From Hydractinia symbiolongicarpus (lineage: Eukaryota > Cnidaria > Hydrozoa > Anthoathecata > Hydractiniidae), in the NCBI RefSeq assembly GCF_029227915.1, contig NC_079878.1:1426001-1490000 (forward strand): a stretch of DNA of 64,000 bases, given 5' to 3'. Position numbers and translations under genes: made by a program. Under the pieces are notes generated by a model. It made no database searches, was not told where the DNA came from, and worked only from the letters and a program-made list of their open reading frames with translations. Positions 46,201-58,355 of this stretch are shown here, piece by piece (positions within the stretch are counted from its first letter, which is position 1; the number at the start of each line of letters is the position of its first letter).

Positions 46201-49200
46201 GTTTAACCATTACCAGAATGTTTAACATGAAACTCAAAAGTTAGGTCACTTACAGTACCACTAATTTTGACACGTAATGAACAAAGGTTGATGGTAATTT
46301 TTCAAGTTCGTTATGCGATAAATGTCTAAATATACAAATATTAATTGTAATATCACTTGAAACGAAAACATTTTTCCCTGTTTCCGTTACAACAAACCAG
46401 AAAGTTTCGAATTTGCATACTTAAAATGAAACTTACAAACTTGTCAACTTTGGAAGTCCTGCTAACGCATGATCACCAATTGCACGCAACTTGTTGTATG
46501 ATAGATCTCTAAGAGAAGAAAAAATGTGTTTACCTGATTCTGAGTTGTTGCAATATATAAAAAATATGATTAAATCTTCAGGAAATGGTACGGGAAGGGG
46601 GAGCGGTGGTTGACATGACCTACCTGAGGGTTTCTGTACTTGGTTACCCCAAGCTACACTTTAATTTTGAACTAGCTTTTTTTCCTTTAATGTTCCTTAA
46701 TAACAATTTTTAAATGGCGTGACCAACAAGTGGTTAACAATCTTTATTCTGCTTCTTTTGTTAATGAAATGTGTAAATTTTAATGTACGCCCTTCTAGTC
46801 TTTTTCTGGCGTTTAAAGCCACAATAGTACGCTAAGTGGGCGTAAAGTACGCCCAAACGTGTTTTCGTATCATCTAAACTTGTAAATTGAGACTTTTGAC
46901 ATTTTATGTTGTTATATTGTTTCCTTTAAAAGTATTTGTCTTCTTTTAATATAACTTCTTTTTATAATTTTTCTGTGAGCGTACTCAAACAATCAATGCT
47001 GTGTGTACCAGTAATTTCTTTGTTTTCAAATGACATGTTTTCAAGAGCATTGAGAAAAACAACCAAACTGTTGAAAATCAGACTTGTACGACAATGTTGA
47101 TTTCCTGTTAATAGCTTCTTTTATATTTTGTGTCCATTATTAAAATAACTCAAGTGAGTTGTACTGAGTCTTGTGACTTGTCTCGGTGTCTGCTGATATT
47201 TCCAATAGAGCGGCATCCCATTGTTCGCGGTCCCTCTATGGGTTTCACACAGATAGGGAAGCAAGGGCGCGATTAAAAGTATTTGTTTTTAGCCTACCTG
47301 TAGGCCCAACGCTTTTTAGTTTGCTTTTTTGATCGATTTTTTGATCGATCACTGGTGTTTTCGATTTTCTGAAAATAGTACGCATGCGCATTAACGACTT
47401 GCCTCCCAGAAAATGCTAACGATGCGATAGTTCCCAGTCCCCTCTTTTTATCAAAGCTGAATGACTAAGGCGAATTGGACAATCTATGAGTACGTTAGAG
47501 CTTGTTGTGATATTAGAATGTCGTTTTTTTCATGGTAATCAAAACTTCTGGCCGCATTTCCAACCTTGTTTCTAGAGCTTCTTTTTCTTTTTGACCTACT
47601 GGTGGTGCTCCAGATTCCGTCCCAATTTAAAAAAACCTAGCAAATGTTGGGGGGAGGGGGGGGGGGGGGCGAGTATGGCCGCGTTTCTTTATCCTTATCC
47701 AGCCGTCATTTTTAAAAATTATTCCTGGCTTAGCCAAGAAGACTGATTTGATCCATTTTATGCTACGTATGTTCATAAAATAATGTGCACCCTAAATGCA
47801 AAATGGTCTTTATATATCATGAATGCTTTATATGCATTACATAATAAATTTTATACTACATGCCACACGCTCTCGACGCAGCGAGTTGCCCATTTGATTT
47901 CTCCCGCAGCTTCTTGTCTTAGTTTTGCTTTTGTGCATTACTATTTTAACAAATCAACACAAACGAATCGCGTGACTATTACAAACCAATTCTGTACTTA
48001 CAAATACTGAAGCGTCATTAGGTTTTTGAATAAATAGTTTTTTATGTATCCAAATAAAACATGTATTTTAAACAAGAAAAAAAGTATTCTTTGAGCAATT
48101 TTAGGCTGGTCGTGTTTTTACATATTTTGCAACACCCGACATATTGTTTAGGGCGAGGAACAAATGTTCTCAATCAGGTAACTAGACAAACAATTTTAGT
48201 TTGCTTAGGGAAAGTGGTTGGTAAGATATTAAGAGCGGGTTAATTTAACCGGCCTCGGAAAAGCTCTATAACGACCGGTATGAACAGAATTAAGGGGAAT
48301 TAATTTCTGGAGGAATGCGAAATTGGCGTTGTACAAGTTAGTTTTCTGAGAACTATAAGAAGTTCGTACATAAAAAGCCTGTAATAATGGAATTGAAAAA
48401 AGTTAATTTACAAAATTTGATTCTCAAGAAATTTTAGAATTTGCTAACTTCGCAAAAAATTAGTTTTCACAAAAATTAATATCCTTAAAAGTAACCTTTC
48501 TAAGGTCCTGCTTTTCGACATAACAGAATGGTGTGTATGTACAAGAATGTAAACTATCTGAAACCTTTTGTAAAACAAAGAAAGATTTTTTCAAAAATTT
48601 AGGTAATCACAAGTTTGAACATCTATATTATAATACCCGTATACGTCTGTCTGTCTGTCACGTAAAATGGTAGAAGCACGCAATGCGGTATAAAAAGGAT
48701 AGGGGAACCCGTGGATTTCCCATACATATCCCAAATATCTAAGGCAGGCTTTTATGATCAATAGCTGTCACCACATAACCAACAAATCAGTCTGTCCTCC
48801 TCTTCAGGCTAAACTTAAAACTTTTTCTTTTTAAAATGTACAATGAATCATAAGTTTGACAAGCCAAATTTTTATTCAGAAAGTACCTACTCACTAAAGC
48901 TAGCTAAATTAAGCTGTTAAAGCTTGGTTTTCATTGCGCGCTATTGCAACGATAATCTTGGTGGGGTTTGTGTTAAGCAATATTTGAAGATTTTTATAGT
49001 ATCAACATGGCGTTCAAGGCCGGGTTGCCTAACTAGTCGCCATATCATTAGCTGTACTTTGTCCAAAATTATCCGAATCGCTAGCTAAGGACACACAAAA
49101 TAGCAATACTGTGAATATGCACCACAGGTAATAATCTGGAATGTCTGAGATGGACAAACCCGTGAATTTTGTATGGAAAAATTATCATTTCTACAATAAT

Positions 49201-51338
49201 AGCCGTCGTCTCTCTGTTTGTCTATCTTTTGTGGAAGCACTAAATGCGATATATAAAAGGCAGCGTGGTTTTTTCACGGGTTGAAGACTAGTATGGTAAT
49301 AATAGGCGTGGTCTGTCTCTGCCTGATTCCACAGTCTAGCTACGGACACACCAAATAGGAAATATGATATAATTTTAATGGTTTTGTTGCGTCCAAGGAA
49401 TTGTCGTGTGTTTAACAAAAACTCCCGGTTTTAAATAAAAAAATTTGGTACATTTTGAGAGTTAACGGGTATCATAATATATAGATACTACGAATAATAA
49501 GTTAAAGAAAAAACTACGCGAACACAAAAGATGTATGTTATTGTTCTACTTACATATACTGGAGCTTCGCGAGGCTTTTAAATGTGTTGTTGTTTAAATG
49601 CGTTAGATAGTTTCTAGAAAAATCTCTAAAAATGAAAAAATGAATTTGTACATATAACTAGGCTGAGTAGATATATTTTGGTAATGGTAAGCATTTTGTT
49701 AAATTCTGACAATAGTAAATAAATAAATGTCATTTCTTTTACCCCCATTTCCAAACAATGGTTAATTACAATTAAAGAAAAAATTAGCCTGCTTCTATTT
49801 CTATTATCCAGCATCATTTTCCATTTCAAAAATTTACATAATAATTGGACCCCCTGGTTATATCAATCCCCTTTTTCCTATACACCTTGCTTTCCAAGAA
49901 CAGATTAAATAAATCCATAGTGTAGTATTTTTTTATATAATAAGTATTCTATATGATTCAATGTGTTCATGAACTTTACAAGTGTATACCGCATCAACTA
50001 GATTAAAAAAGTGACATTGAATTCAAAACTATTAGTGTTGTTGTGATGTTACGTACAAAAATCTGTTTTGAGAAGAAAAACTGATACTTCCCCATGGGCG
50101 AATTATACATGGCAATATATAAGTTATCATTACATGGCTGGAACTTTAAATTAGACCATGAAACTTGTAAATTGAAATAACATACTGGCTTGGTTTTAGT
50201 GAACAAGAAATAGTATCTTTTGTAGCTACGTAATAAATATTTTAGTTGAACAAACGTATTAAAAGGTAGAGATAATAATTACTACTTACAAAACAACCAG
50301 ATTTTTGTTTTCCACAAAAACCTTTTCATCCATTACATGTATGGCATTTCTTGATAAGTTTAGAAATCGCAGTTCCTTGCAAAGATTAAATAAACTTTCA
50401 GGAAGACCTGTTAGGGTGTTGTTGCTTAGATCTACTGCTCTTAAGTTTGGTAAGCCAGAAAATTGATTAGATGTCAAGCGACGAATTTGACATCCTGACA
50501 ATCGAAGATTTGTCAACGTGTTTGATTTCAACGAAAGAAAGTCAATTGTTTCCAGTATCTGATTTGTGATCATTCTATAAAAGCGTTTAAACATGAAATG
50601 ATGAATAATTATGCAAGATGGTGATGTCGGCCAGGATGTCATGTTAACAAAAACAAAAAAAAACTTTCTTAAAAGGAAATTAGGAAGTCGAATATTTAAC
50701 GTTGCGCATAATAAAATGAATTTCTTAACACCACCTGGTAGTTCAGCCACCCTGGTGGGATTATTTTTATTAACGTTTGTTCTAGAAGAGATTGTATCAC
50801 TTATTACTATAACTAGTAGATATGGAAAGTTTTATTCCCCTTACTAAAATAAAAGTTTTTTTTTTACATTTTGTTAAAGCTGGTTAGAAAAATCTTGGAA
50901 ATCATTACAGCCAGCCAGTGTCTTTGAAAAAATGATAACGTCAGCATTTAATTTCTGATGTAAGATCATTACTTCTATTTACTATGCCCGGTATCATCGT
51001 CATAGGATTTTGTCTTTCCTGAAATTCAATCCCTTCAAAAACAAGAGTCACAGCCCCCACCCCCCTCCTCCCCCTGAAAAAAATAGGGTAAATCGAAAGA
51101 TTCCACTTTTCTATGCAGCACCTATCTATCTATAAATGGTTTAAGGTATTAAAATTACTTACAAAACAGATACATCACTTGGTATTTTTGGAGGCAACAC
51201 CCTCCATCCCAGGTTATTGCATTTTAACAAACCAGCACCTTTAAATATCTTTCTTTCACAACTGTCATACGACTGACATATACCAACTGCAAGAAGCGCC
51301 ATTTGAAAGAAGAAGGAGAAGACTTCACTATGTTGCAT
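40240..51338 (-). CDS. Type I membrane receptor: signal peptide, LRRs, LRRCT, six EGF domains, TM (15 exons)
   Basis: Exons (high to low): 51338-51163, 50574-50290, 49625-49554, 46508-46437, 46325-46254, 45632-45555, 44649-44581, 43854-43655, 43111-42986, 42702-42565, 42057-41932, 41695-41579, 41444-41325, 40930-40700, 40421-40240. All have GT-AG borders. Phases are 2 through the LRR block, 1 through the EGF block and compatible throughout; total 2064 nt, 687 aa. Exon 1 has a signal peptide (start at [10 protein letters not shown]; an upstream Met at 51365 is possible) and a Cys-containing LRRNT. Exons 2-7 carry LRRs (for example [16 protein letters not shown] type), exon 8 the LRRCT ([12 protein letters not shown]). 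Exons 9-14 each carry a calcium-binding-type EGF (D-x-[DN]-E-C...C-x-NT-x-GSY-x-C). The last exon has the TM segment [18 protein letters not shown] and a basic tail of about 42 residues. Likely an adhesion or pattern receptor; no ortholog named. Confidence 0.88.
40700..43111 (-). other. EGF-domain exon block of the receptor gene
   Basis: Six consecutive exons of 126, 138, 126, 117, 120 and 231 bases, each starting and ending in phase 1 (except the last, which also carries the Gln/Asn-rich stalk [16 protein letters not shown]). Each begins D-x-N/D-E-C (T-D-E-C in the first) with six cysteines. The symmetrical phase makes them easily shuffled or alternatively spliced without changing frame. Confidence 0.88.
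43438..43565 (-). mobile_element. Short Helitron-like copy in a receptor intron
   Basis: On the minus strand it begins TCTATATTATAATACCAGG, contains TGTGTGACTCGCAAAATGGT and GGTATAAAAAAAGAAGGGC, and ends with a degenerate CCGTGGATTTTTTTACGGG hairpin. It is the same family as 8926-9050. It lies in the intron between the LRRCT exon and the first EGF exon. Confidence 0.6.
47650..47669 (+). repeat. G-rich tract
   Basis: GGGGGGAGGGGGGGGGGGGG within the 3-kb intron between LRR exons at 46508 and 49554; a potential G-quadruplex. Confidence 0.7.
48622..48725 (+). mobile_element. Short Helitron-like copy with unexpanded GTCT tract
   Basis: It starts TCTATATTATAATACCCG after an A, then GTATACGTCTGTCTGTCTGT and CACG, then GCAATGCGGTATAAAAAGG and a degenerate CCGTGGATTTCCCA end. 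It is the best reference copy for the expansion seen at 11703-12705. It lies in an intron of the receptor gene. Confidence 0.65.
49190..49291 (+). mobile_element. Short Helitron-like copy in a receptor intron
   Basis: It starts TCTACAATAATAGCCG, contains GTCTCTCTGTTTGTCTATC, and ends GTGGTTTTTTCACGGGTTGA then AGACTAG. Degenerate neighbouring fragments lie on both sides (49140-49190 and 49292-49350). Confidence 0.55.
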
Positions 51339-51574
51339 TGTGCAGTGTTTATTGTTATGTAACATACATCTCGTTGGTTAAATGATGTGATCTTGAAATA
51401 CATGAATTGGCGTGAAAAGTTATTAATTTATCATATGATACAAACTATTTTATGACGTCAAATACTTCTCCTTGTTCCCTTTTGTTCTCTTTGCCATGCG
51501 AGGTAAACTTACAAATCAATCTCGGAGATCATATATAGACCAAGGGGTGATCAAGGCTTTAAAGCCTTGTTAAG

Positions 51575-51629
51575 TTAATTCCATAATACAGGTATGACTA
51601 GTATAGTCATACCTGTATTATGGAATTAA
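51575..51629. repeat. Perfect 26-bp inverted repeat upstream of the receptor gene
   Basis: TTAATTCCATAATACAGGTA then TGACTA (51575-51600) is perfectly complementary to 51604-51629, with a 3-base loop (GTA). A second palindrome, AAGGCTTTAAAGCCTT, is at 51553-51568. Both are within 240 bases upstream of the receptor start. Confidence 0.92.
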
Positions 51630-52959
51630 TTAAGACAGGGTGCACAAAGGCGAAACTTAAGGGAAATTGCTATGTTGATGTTAGCAAAATTTTCCCCTTT
51701 TTTAGGATTGTTGAGGTCACCAAGCATCCTTAAATCCTATGTCCTCTTTGAACATCAAAAATTTGACAAACTCAAGATGCTAAGTTCAAGATATGTGAAT
51801 TTGATGCAGAAATGACCAACACACATAGCTTTTAGAGATGAGTCTGGTATCCACAGTCTATGCACAAAAAACACAAACAAAAAGTTTAGACAGAGCTTTA
51901 GAATCAATTATTGAAAAAATAGTATAGCTAATATTCATTTAGAAAAACAATATTTACAGATGATTTAGCACTTGGTTTAAAGAATCAATATAAGATCAAC
52001 GACAGCCTTTCTCTGACCTTTGTGGTAGACATTAACAAATTGATATAACGTAGGTGGCAGTAGCTATAAAAAACGCAGAGATAGCAGAAACTTGTTAAGA
52101 AAGTCTGACGAAGCGCTGGTAAACGTGGATAAATGCGGGATGGCCAAAGTATTTTGACAAGAGGGCACATCTATAGTTTTATGAAAAAAAAATTAATTGC
52201 AGCTCATTTACAAAATGTTGAGATGCACTTCTGTTATTGTGCCGGAGTACCTAAAACAACAAACTACTTTGTTCATTTCACTTACTTAATTATTAGTTAT
52301 CACAGTGCCTGTCTGTGATTTTTCCGTTGGACTTACAGGTTATCTTGCAATATAAACCACACAGCTTAACATATTGTGACCGTTGGAAATGTTATTGTTA
52401 AAACAAGAAACCAGTACGAATAATCTATTGTTAGCTATTTTGCTTGATTGCACAATTATAATAGGTGCTTGACTTTATCCCCGAGGGCATATATTTATAT
52501 ATTATATTTATTATGCAGAAAAGCATGCTTTATTCTGCTTTATATTCAAGCCTTTAGCTAGTAATATGTTTATGGTGGCCCATTGCTGCCATAAAACATT
52601 AAATTTATCGTAAACGATATTGTAGAAAATAAAGAAAACATGAACTTAATTTTGTTACTATCACTGCCAGATTGTGGCAAACGGGTACGCCGGATCTCAG
52701 AGTTTCGTCCCTCGTATATATTTTCCGTATCACTCTTTTGTGCATCTGTGCTGCCTGTTAACACGAAGAAATGAAATTATTCAGCTGGGTGTCACACATA
52801 AAGCTGCGGGGCAGCCTTTTTAAATAGATATACAAAATACAGTTTATATTATAAAGAAAGGTTGAGCCACAATTAACGTGTGACACAGCGTTGAACACTC
52901 GTTAGGAGCGTTTAACAAGAGTAGTAAACTGTGCCACATATCCAGGTGGAGCGCGTTAT
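51630..52959. other. Intergenic, no gene recognised
   Basis: AT-rich sequence upstream of the minus-strand receptor gene. Only short chance frames. Confidence 0.4.
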
Positions 52960-53256
52960 CACAGAAATTCTCGCCCGATGATGTATAATAATGATGGTCA
53001 CAACATGCTAACGTCATTAACGGGAATCAATAACCACAGAAATTCTCGCCCGATGATGTATAATAATGATGGTCACAACATGCTAACGTCATTAACGGGA
53101 ATCAATAACCACAGAAATTCTCGCCCGATGATGTATAATAATGATGGTCACAACATGCTGACGTCATTAACGGGAATCAATAACCACAGAAATTCTCGCC
53201 CGATGATGTATAATAATGATGGTCACAACATGCTGACGTCATTAACGGGAATCATA
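52960..53256. repeat. Four tandem copies of a 75-bp unit
   Basis: Units start at 52960, 53035, 53110 and 53185 (CACAGAAATTCTCGCCCGAT...). They are almost identical; units 1-2 have CTAACGTC and units 3-4 CTGACGTC. Because 75 is a multiple of 3, a frame (MMYNNDGHNMLTSLTG repeats) stays open, but there is no independent sign that it is translated. Confidence 0.92.
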
Positions 53257-54113
53257 ACCCCGATAACTCCGTGGAGTTTTAATGGGTTCCTCTTTAATAA
53301 TGTGTTTAAAAGAGTTGCGCCGCTACTTTAGTTCGGAAATTCCCCACAGAACTCGATTTTTACGGACTTTGTTTTGTTGGCACACAACTTAATTTCAGAA
53401 TCACGGTAGAAGCCCCAAAAATGGAAACATGGTACAAAGGCCATTTTGGTTTTGAAGTGGTGGAAGTTTTAAGGTTCATATGCAAGAATATTTATTTTCT
53501 TTATGTACCGGTTAGTCCCGTATTCTATAGCCGTATTTTGTCTGTCTGTACGTAATGGTAGCGCCAATCTTAAATTGTTTGATCTTTCCGCGGCGCTATT
53601 TTAAAATTTTATTTGCACATGAAAATTCACGGTTTCTATGTTTTAAGAAGCGACAGACAAAATTAACATTGCGTGGTCTATTTCGTTAAAAAAGTTTAAT
53701 GCTGCTTCAGATGGAAAAGCGCGACAAGTGGGTAGGAAGCCAGATTCCCTATTGTCAGCGGATTTCTTGTTACACCCTCTACTCGCATCCACTAAATCGA
53801 CCATACTTACGGGTGAGTGTGTTGGCGGATTCTTCATGTTGCCACCACAGAAGGGTTGAAGAAACCCTTATTCCACACTAAGCCTGCTACTACATGCTTG
53901 CTTGAATACGAGTAATCGAATAATTTATACACTTACTCATATTGTCGCATGTCGCTGCATCATGATCTGACTGTAGTAATTAGGGCATAACGATGGAATT
54001 AAATTATTTGTTGGTGCAGCCGCTGATGAATGGTATCTGAATAAATAGCCCGGGTATTGTCTGAAGTCCTCTGAATATGTGTTTACGAACTTATTAACTG
54101 CATGTTAGTAATG
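53257..54113. other. Non-coding, dispersed-repeat fragments
   Basis: Contains pieces resembling 9370-9470 (about 53440-53600) and a Helitron-like 5' remnant (TTCTATAGCCGTATTTTGTC with TGTCTGTACG near 53522-53555). No gene. Confidence 0.4.
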
Positions 54114-54235
54114 CTCATAGTGGTCTAAGAGTGGCCGAAATCATCGCTTGGATACGTGTAAGCATGTGTGGAGTGGACTCTCCACTTACATCTGTCGTCA
54201 TTTTATCTCCATCTCTATTGTGAGAGAAGAACTAG
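54114..54235 (+). repeat. Diverged direct repeat, unit 1
   Basis: CTCATAGTGGTCTAAGAGTG... is matched with many differences by 54479-54600. The pair lies 5' of the Penelope-like reading frames and may be part of that element's non-coding 5' region. Confidence 0.5.
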
Positions 54236-54478
54236 ACTTCTCAGAGATAAATAACAGAACTTTTTGTTTTGCGAATATTAGGACTAACGCGATTTCATTT
54301 GAGGACGACATGGATTTGGATGGTGCGATACTCCTTGTAAATATGGAAGCCTCAATTGTGAATTATTTGCATATGACTGGTAAACGTGTTCTGTTAAGCT
54401 ATGAGAAGAAAAAAAAATTGCTAACTAGATGATGTGATTCAAGAAGCTTAATACCTGTCTGTTTGGCGGAACCTAAAG

Positions 54479-54600
54479 CTCATAGCGGTCTGAGGGCGGA
54501 AGAAATGATTGCCTGGATGTGCGTAACCGCGATTGGAGTGAAACTTCTCCATACCCATCCTATCTCTATCATGGGGTAGCAAGTAAAGAATTGCTAATAC
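54479..54600 (+). repeat. Diverged direct repeat, unit 2
   Basis: CTCATAGCGGTCTGAGGGCG... is the partner of 54114-54235. Confidence 0.5.
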
Positions 54601-55199
54601 AGGCTATGCACCGTCCCTTCGAGATAAGTAACCAGGCTTGCATTGAAGCAATCCGCTGTTATCCGCTTTAATGCATTTAACCTTTGATGTTTGAAAGCGT
54701 TTTCATAGAAGTTAACGTGTTGCTAACTAGCAAGTTCTTTGATAACAATCCTACCGTTCTAAATATAAATCGTAATTTGCTAAAAAAAGAATTAGATTAT
54801 TAATGTAACTTGTCCTTCGTAACTAAGCACATAGTCTGATTCTTACGGCAGAATCCTTGCCGTGTACATCCGTATGCATGTAGAACATACTAATAATAGG
54901 CATGTACCATCCCGAAAGGACACAGAATTATACTTACGTCCTGGGATATGGTGTGATTAAATATGTCCCTGTGCCATCTTTATTCTTAGTGGAGAGTAAT
55001 TAATTAAGTTCTTACTATTTTTACACCGTTGCTTAATAATAACTTACAGATGTAGATAATTAACACGGTGGAATAATGGCTGTTAATTATTATACTAAGC
55101 AAAAAAGTTAACGTGTAGGACGTTAAACGTTATTTAAGAGTTCAGATGAGAGCGCGACTAAAGTTTCAGGCGAGTATTTCTGTTTATACTATTTATAAA

Positions 55200-56896
55200 G
55201 TGCCAAAAGACAACATGACGAAACAGGAACGCATCACACTGTCTAAATTAAGAAAGGATAAAGATATTATGATCTTGCCAGCTAATGGTCATTTTAGACA
55301 AAAATGATTACCTTGATAAATGTTATGACCACATTAACAACAGTACATACGCACGCCTCAAACGAGATCCAACAGAAACTATCAAGCGTGACACAAGGAA
55401 TACCTTGATACGTTTAAATAAAAACGACAGCATTGATGATAGGTTTTATTACAAGCTTAGGCTTTCAGACACTCCACCGTCTCGATTCTATGGTCTTCCT
55501 AAAATACATAAACCTGGAATTCCTATACGCCCAATCGTGTCGTGTACAGGATCGCCTTTGTATAATTTATCGAAATACCTAGCTTCCATTCTTAGCAATT
55601 ACACAAAGAGTGATCACTGTAAAAACTCGAAAGAGTTTTCGGAATTTATCAGAAACATACGGATCGAGGACGACGATGGTATCATTTGACGTTACTTCAC
55701 TGCACACAAATGTACCGATAAAGGACACATTATATATCATCAGGGAATTACTGCTAAATGATGATGAGTATGAGCACAAAACACACATCCCTATTGACAA
55801 ACTAATGTTGTTGTTCCAAATTGTACTTACAAAAACATGGTATTTATTTGACGGTAAATTCTTTACGCAAACTGACGGTGTGGCTATGCGTGGCCCAACA
55901 TCCTTTGTGGTAGCTGAAATATATATGCAGGCTCATGAGACTACAGCTTTAACAACTGCAGATCACGTTCCGAGAGTTTGGAAAAGATTTGTGGATGACG
56001 TCTTTTTAATAATAAAAAGAGCACATCTAGACGTATTTCATGAACATATCAATAATTTGCACCCGAAGATTCAATTTACAATTGAACATGAGAAGAACGG
56101 TAAGCTTCCTTTCTTAGACATTCTAGTGTCTCGCAACGGTGGTAACTTATCAGTATCAGTATACCACAAACCAACTCATACTGATCAATATCTCAACTAC
56201 ACATCTAATCACCAAATGTCCTGCAAAGAAAGTGTAGTGTCCTTATTACTGGACAGAGCAGTCAATGTAGTCAGTGGAGAGAATAACCGAAAGAAAGAGT
56301 TATCTCATATAAACAACGCCTTACTTGCAAATGGGTACTCGAGACAGACCATTAGAGAAAAATCATGAACAACACTGATAAGAGCAGTGACGGGGAAGAT
56401 GAGGAAAATAAACCAGTAGCCACTGTATGTATGCCATATATATCAGGGACAAGTAATATACTTCATCGGGTATTGAAAGATCATAAAATAAAGCCAGTGT
56501 TTCAATCTAAAGCCACGCTACGTAGTATACTGTCGCATCCGAAAGACAAAATATGTCTAGAGAGTCAATATATTATTGTCTACGAAATCCCGTGTAAAGA
56601 TTGTGATGCTGTTTATGTCGGTGAAACGAAAACGAATGTTTAAACAACGTGTGCAAGAGCGCAAAAGAGCCGTACGCAACGCAGATACAGACAAAAATGA
56701 GATTGAGAACCATAACTGGAAGAATGATCATGTTATAGACTGGGACAATAAAAAGATCATAGACCGAGAGTGTGGTTGCACAGCAAGAAAAGTAAAAGAA
56801 ACTATAAATAGTACAGACAGAAATACTCATATCAATAGTATTTCCTATCAACTTCCAGAAATATGGTTACCCGCACTTCGGAAAGCGAACATTTAG
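55200..56896 (+). pseudogene. Penelope-like retroelement: reverse transcriptase and GIY-YIG endonuclease, multiply frameshifted
   Basis: The order of motifs is that of a PLE. An N-terminal part (DNMTKQERITLSKLRKDKDI) starts near 55200, then VILDKNDYLDKCYDHINN. RT fingers/palm SRFYGLPKIHKPGIPIRPIV (about 55480) is followed by MVSFDVTSLHTNVP, GVAMRGPTS, catalytic FVDDVF (about 55989) and KLPFLDILVSRNG. The GIY-YIG region is YEIPCKDCDAVYVGETK (about 56580), followed in another frame by FKQRVQERKRAVRNAD. Frame changes near 55290, 55675, 56365 and 56635 show it is dead. PLEs copy RNA into telomeric or other nicked sites. A few short repeats (GCGAACTTTTAGAAAAAG) follow the end. Confidence 0.9.
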
Positions 56897-58355
56897 GAAA
56901 GAAAGTGCAAAAAAATGGTTCCGGACAAACGTAACAAAAAAGCGAACTTTTAGAAAAAGAAACGTAATATAAGGCGAACTTTTAGAAAAAGGAAAGATTT
57001 TAATCAATTTATTGCTTCCATCTGGGTCCGTGAAAAATTTAATTACTTTTATTGCTGTAATCTGATTGGTTAATTTCGATCCTCTAATTATCTCTTCAAA
57101 TAATAAATAGCCAAAGGTGATTACGATCATTGCCCGTCGATGACAGCTGTAGCTGTCGAGACGTAGCCTAGAATAAACTCGCTTATTCATGACATGATAA
57201 TATTTATATTATTCAATGACGATGACTGAACAGATAGGTGGTAATATTTTTAAAATGCCATCTTTGTTGTGTTTGAATTAAATAGTCCAGAACTCCGTTT
57301 CTGGAGGCTTTCTGTCGCACCTATGCTAAAGGATTAACACTATTACCTCTTGGATGAGAAAAATCCAATAAAAGTTTATATTTACCTGACTCCTGTTATG
57401 AAATGACGCCGAACCTACTTACCTGTAACTCCGTTAGTCGTGGTTTCAAAAAATGTCCCGCTGTAATGCCTCTAGCAATCTTTTTCCTCCTGCAATAATA
57501 TACCGATGGGTTCTTTCTGTTGCGGGTGTTAGGTCGCTTTGCATTGCAAGTAATGCTAAATCCATTTTGTAGACCGTCCAATAGCTACGTACTCACCTGA
57601 GTCAGTCTTCGGGATCCTGTCGTACACAGTTTTACACTCTTGGATATCGGTAGGCCCTGTTTGCCTAACTGATGGAAGCCGTGACGAACGTTAAGTGCTG
57701 ATATCTATTCCCTGCTCTAGTCTTCGGATGAAAACAGTCGTGGTTTCAAAGAGTTGCAATTATCAAAATTAAAGTCATTTATTTATTGATAATGCTTTAC
57801 TGGGTGAAAAGCTATTCTGGTAGGAGCTAAGGTGGTAGACACATACAGAGTTATATCGGCCACCGCCAACTTTCTCTCTGGTTTTAACGCACTTGGTGCT
57901 CTAAATATGCGGTCGTAAACTAAATTTCCTTAAAGGGACTACGAAACGGCTGTCGATTTTCCATTTTAGTGACTTACACGAAAGTCAAGCTAATGGCGGT
58001 GAAAAAGTTTATGATCAGTGAGTAAATTATATTTGTATCAACAGGTAAATTCCTAAAGTAACTTTAAAGTTTAGCATAAACATGTATAAGTAACTGGTTA
58101 GCAACATAAACAAAATGTTTTGTAACTATGGAGGTTGAAATTTATTTATTTATTTATTATTTTACTTCGTTTACTATACAAAGTAATTTTACATTAATAG
58201 TCCGATGCATTCCTTTTTAATGGTTAGTAATCAAATAAATCTCTGATTTCTCTCCCTCCTTCCTGGCTCGTTATTTGTGTACGGCATGTTGGCATTTTCA
58301 AATTTCGAACGCTCTGCTCCGGTGACGTGACTACCTCTATTGTTTTATTGACAGA
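56897..58355. other. 3' flank of the PLE and non-coding spacer
   Basis: Contains the conserved-looking PLE tail at 57134-57165 and no gene that I can support. Confidence 0.4.
57134..57165 (+). ncRNA. Possible degenerate hammerhead-like motif at the PLE 3' end
   Basis: CCGTCGATGA, then CAGCT-gt-AGCTG, then TCGAGACGT resembles the GATGA-stem-GAAAC core layout. PLEs are known to carry hammerhead ribozymes in their terminal repeats. Core positions are not all canonical (GAGAC instead of GAAAC), so this is weak. Confidence 0.25.

Noticed and set aside
52978-53331. 117-codon repetitive frame as a protein gene
   Set aside because: Its openness follows from a 75-bp unit length; no upstream or downstream support.
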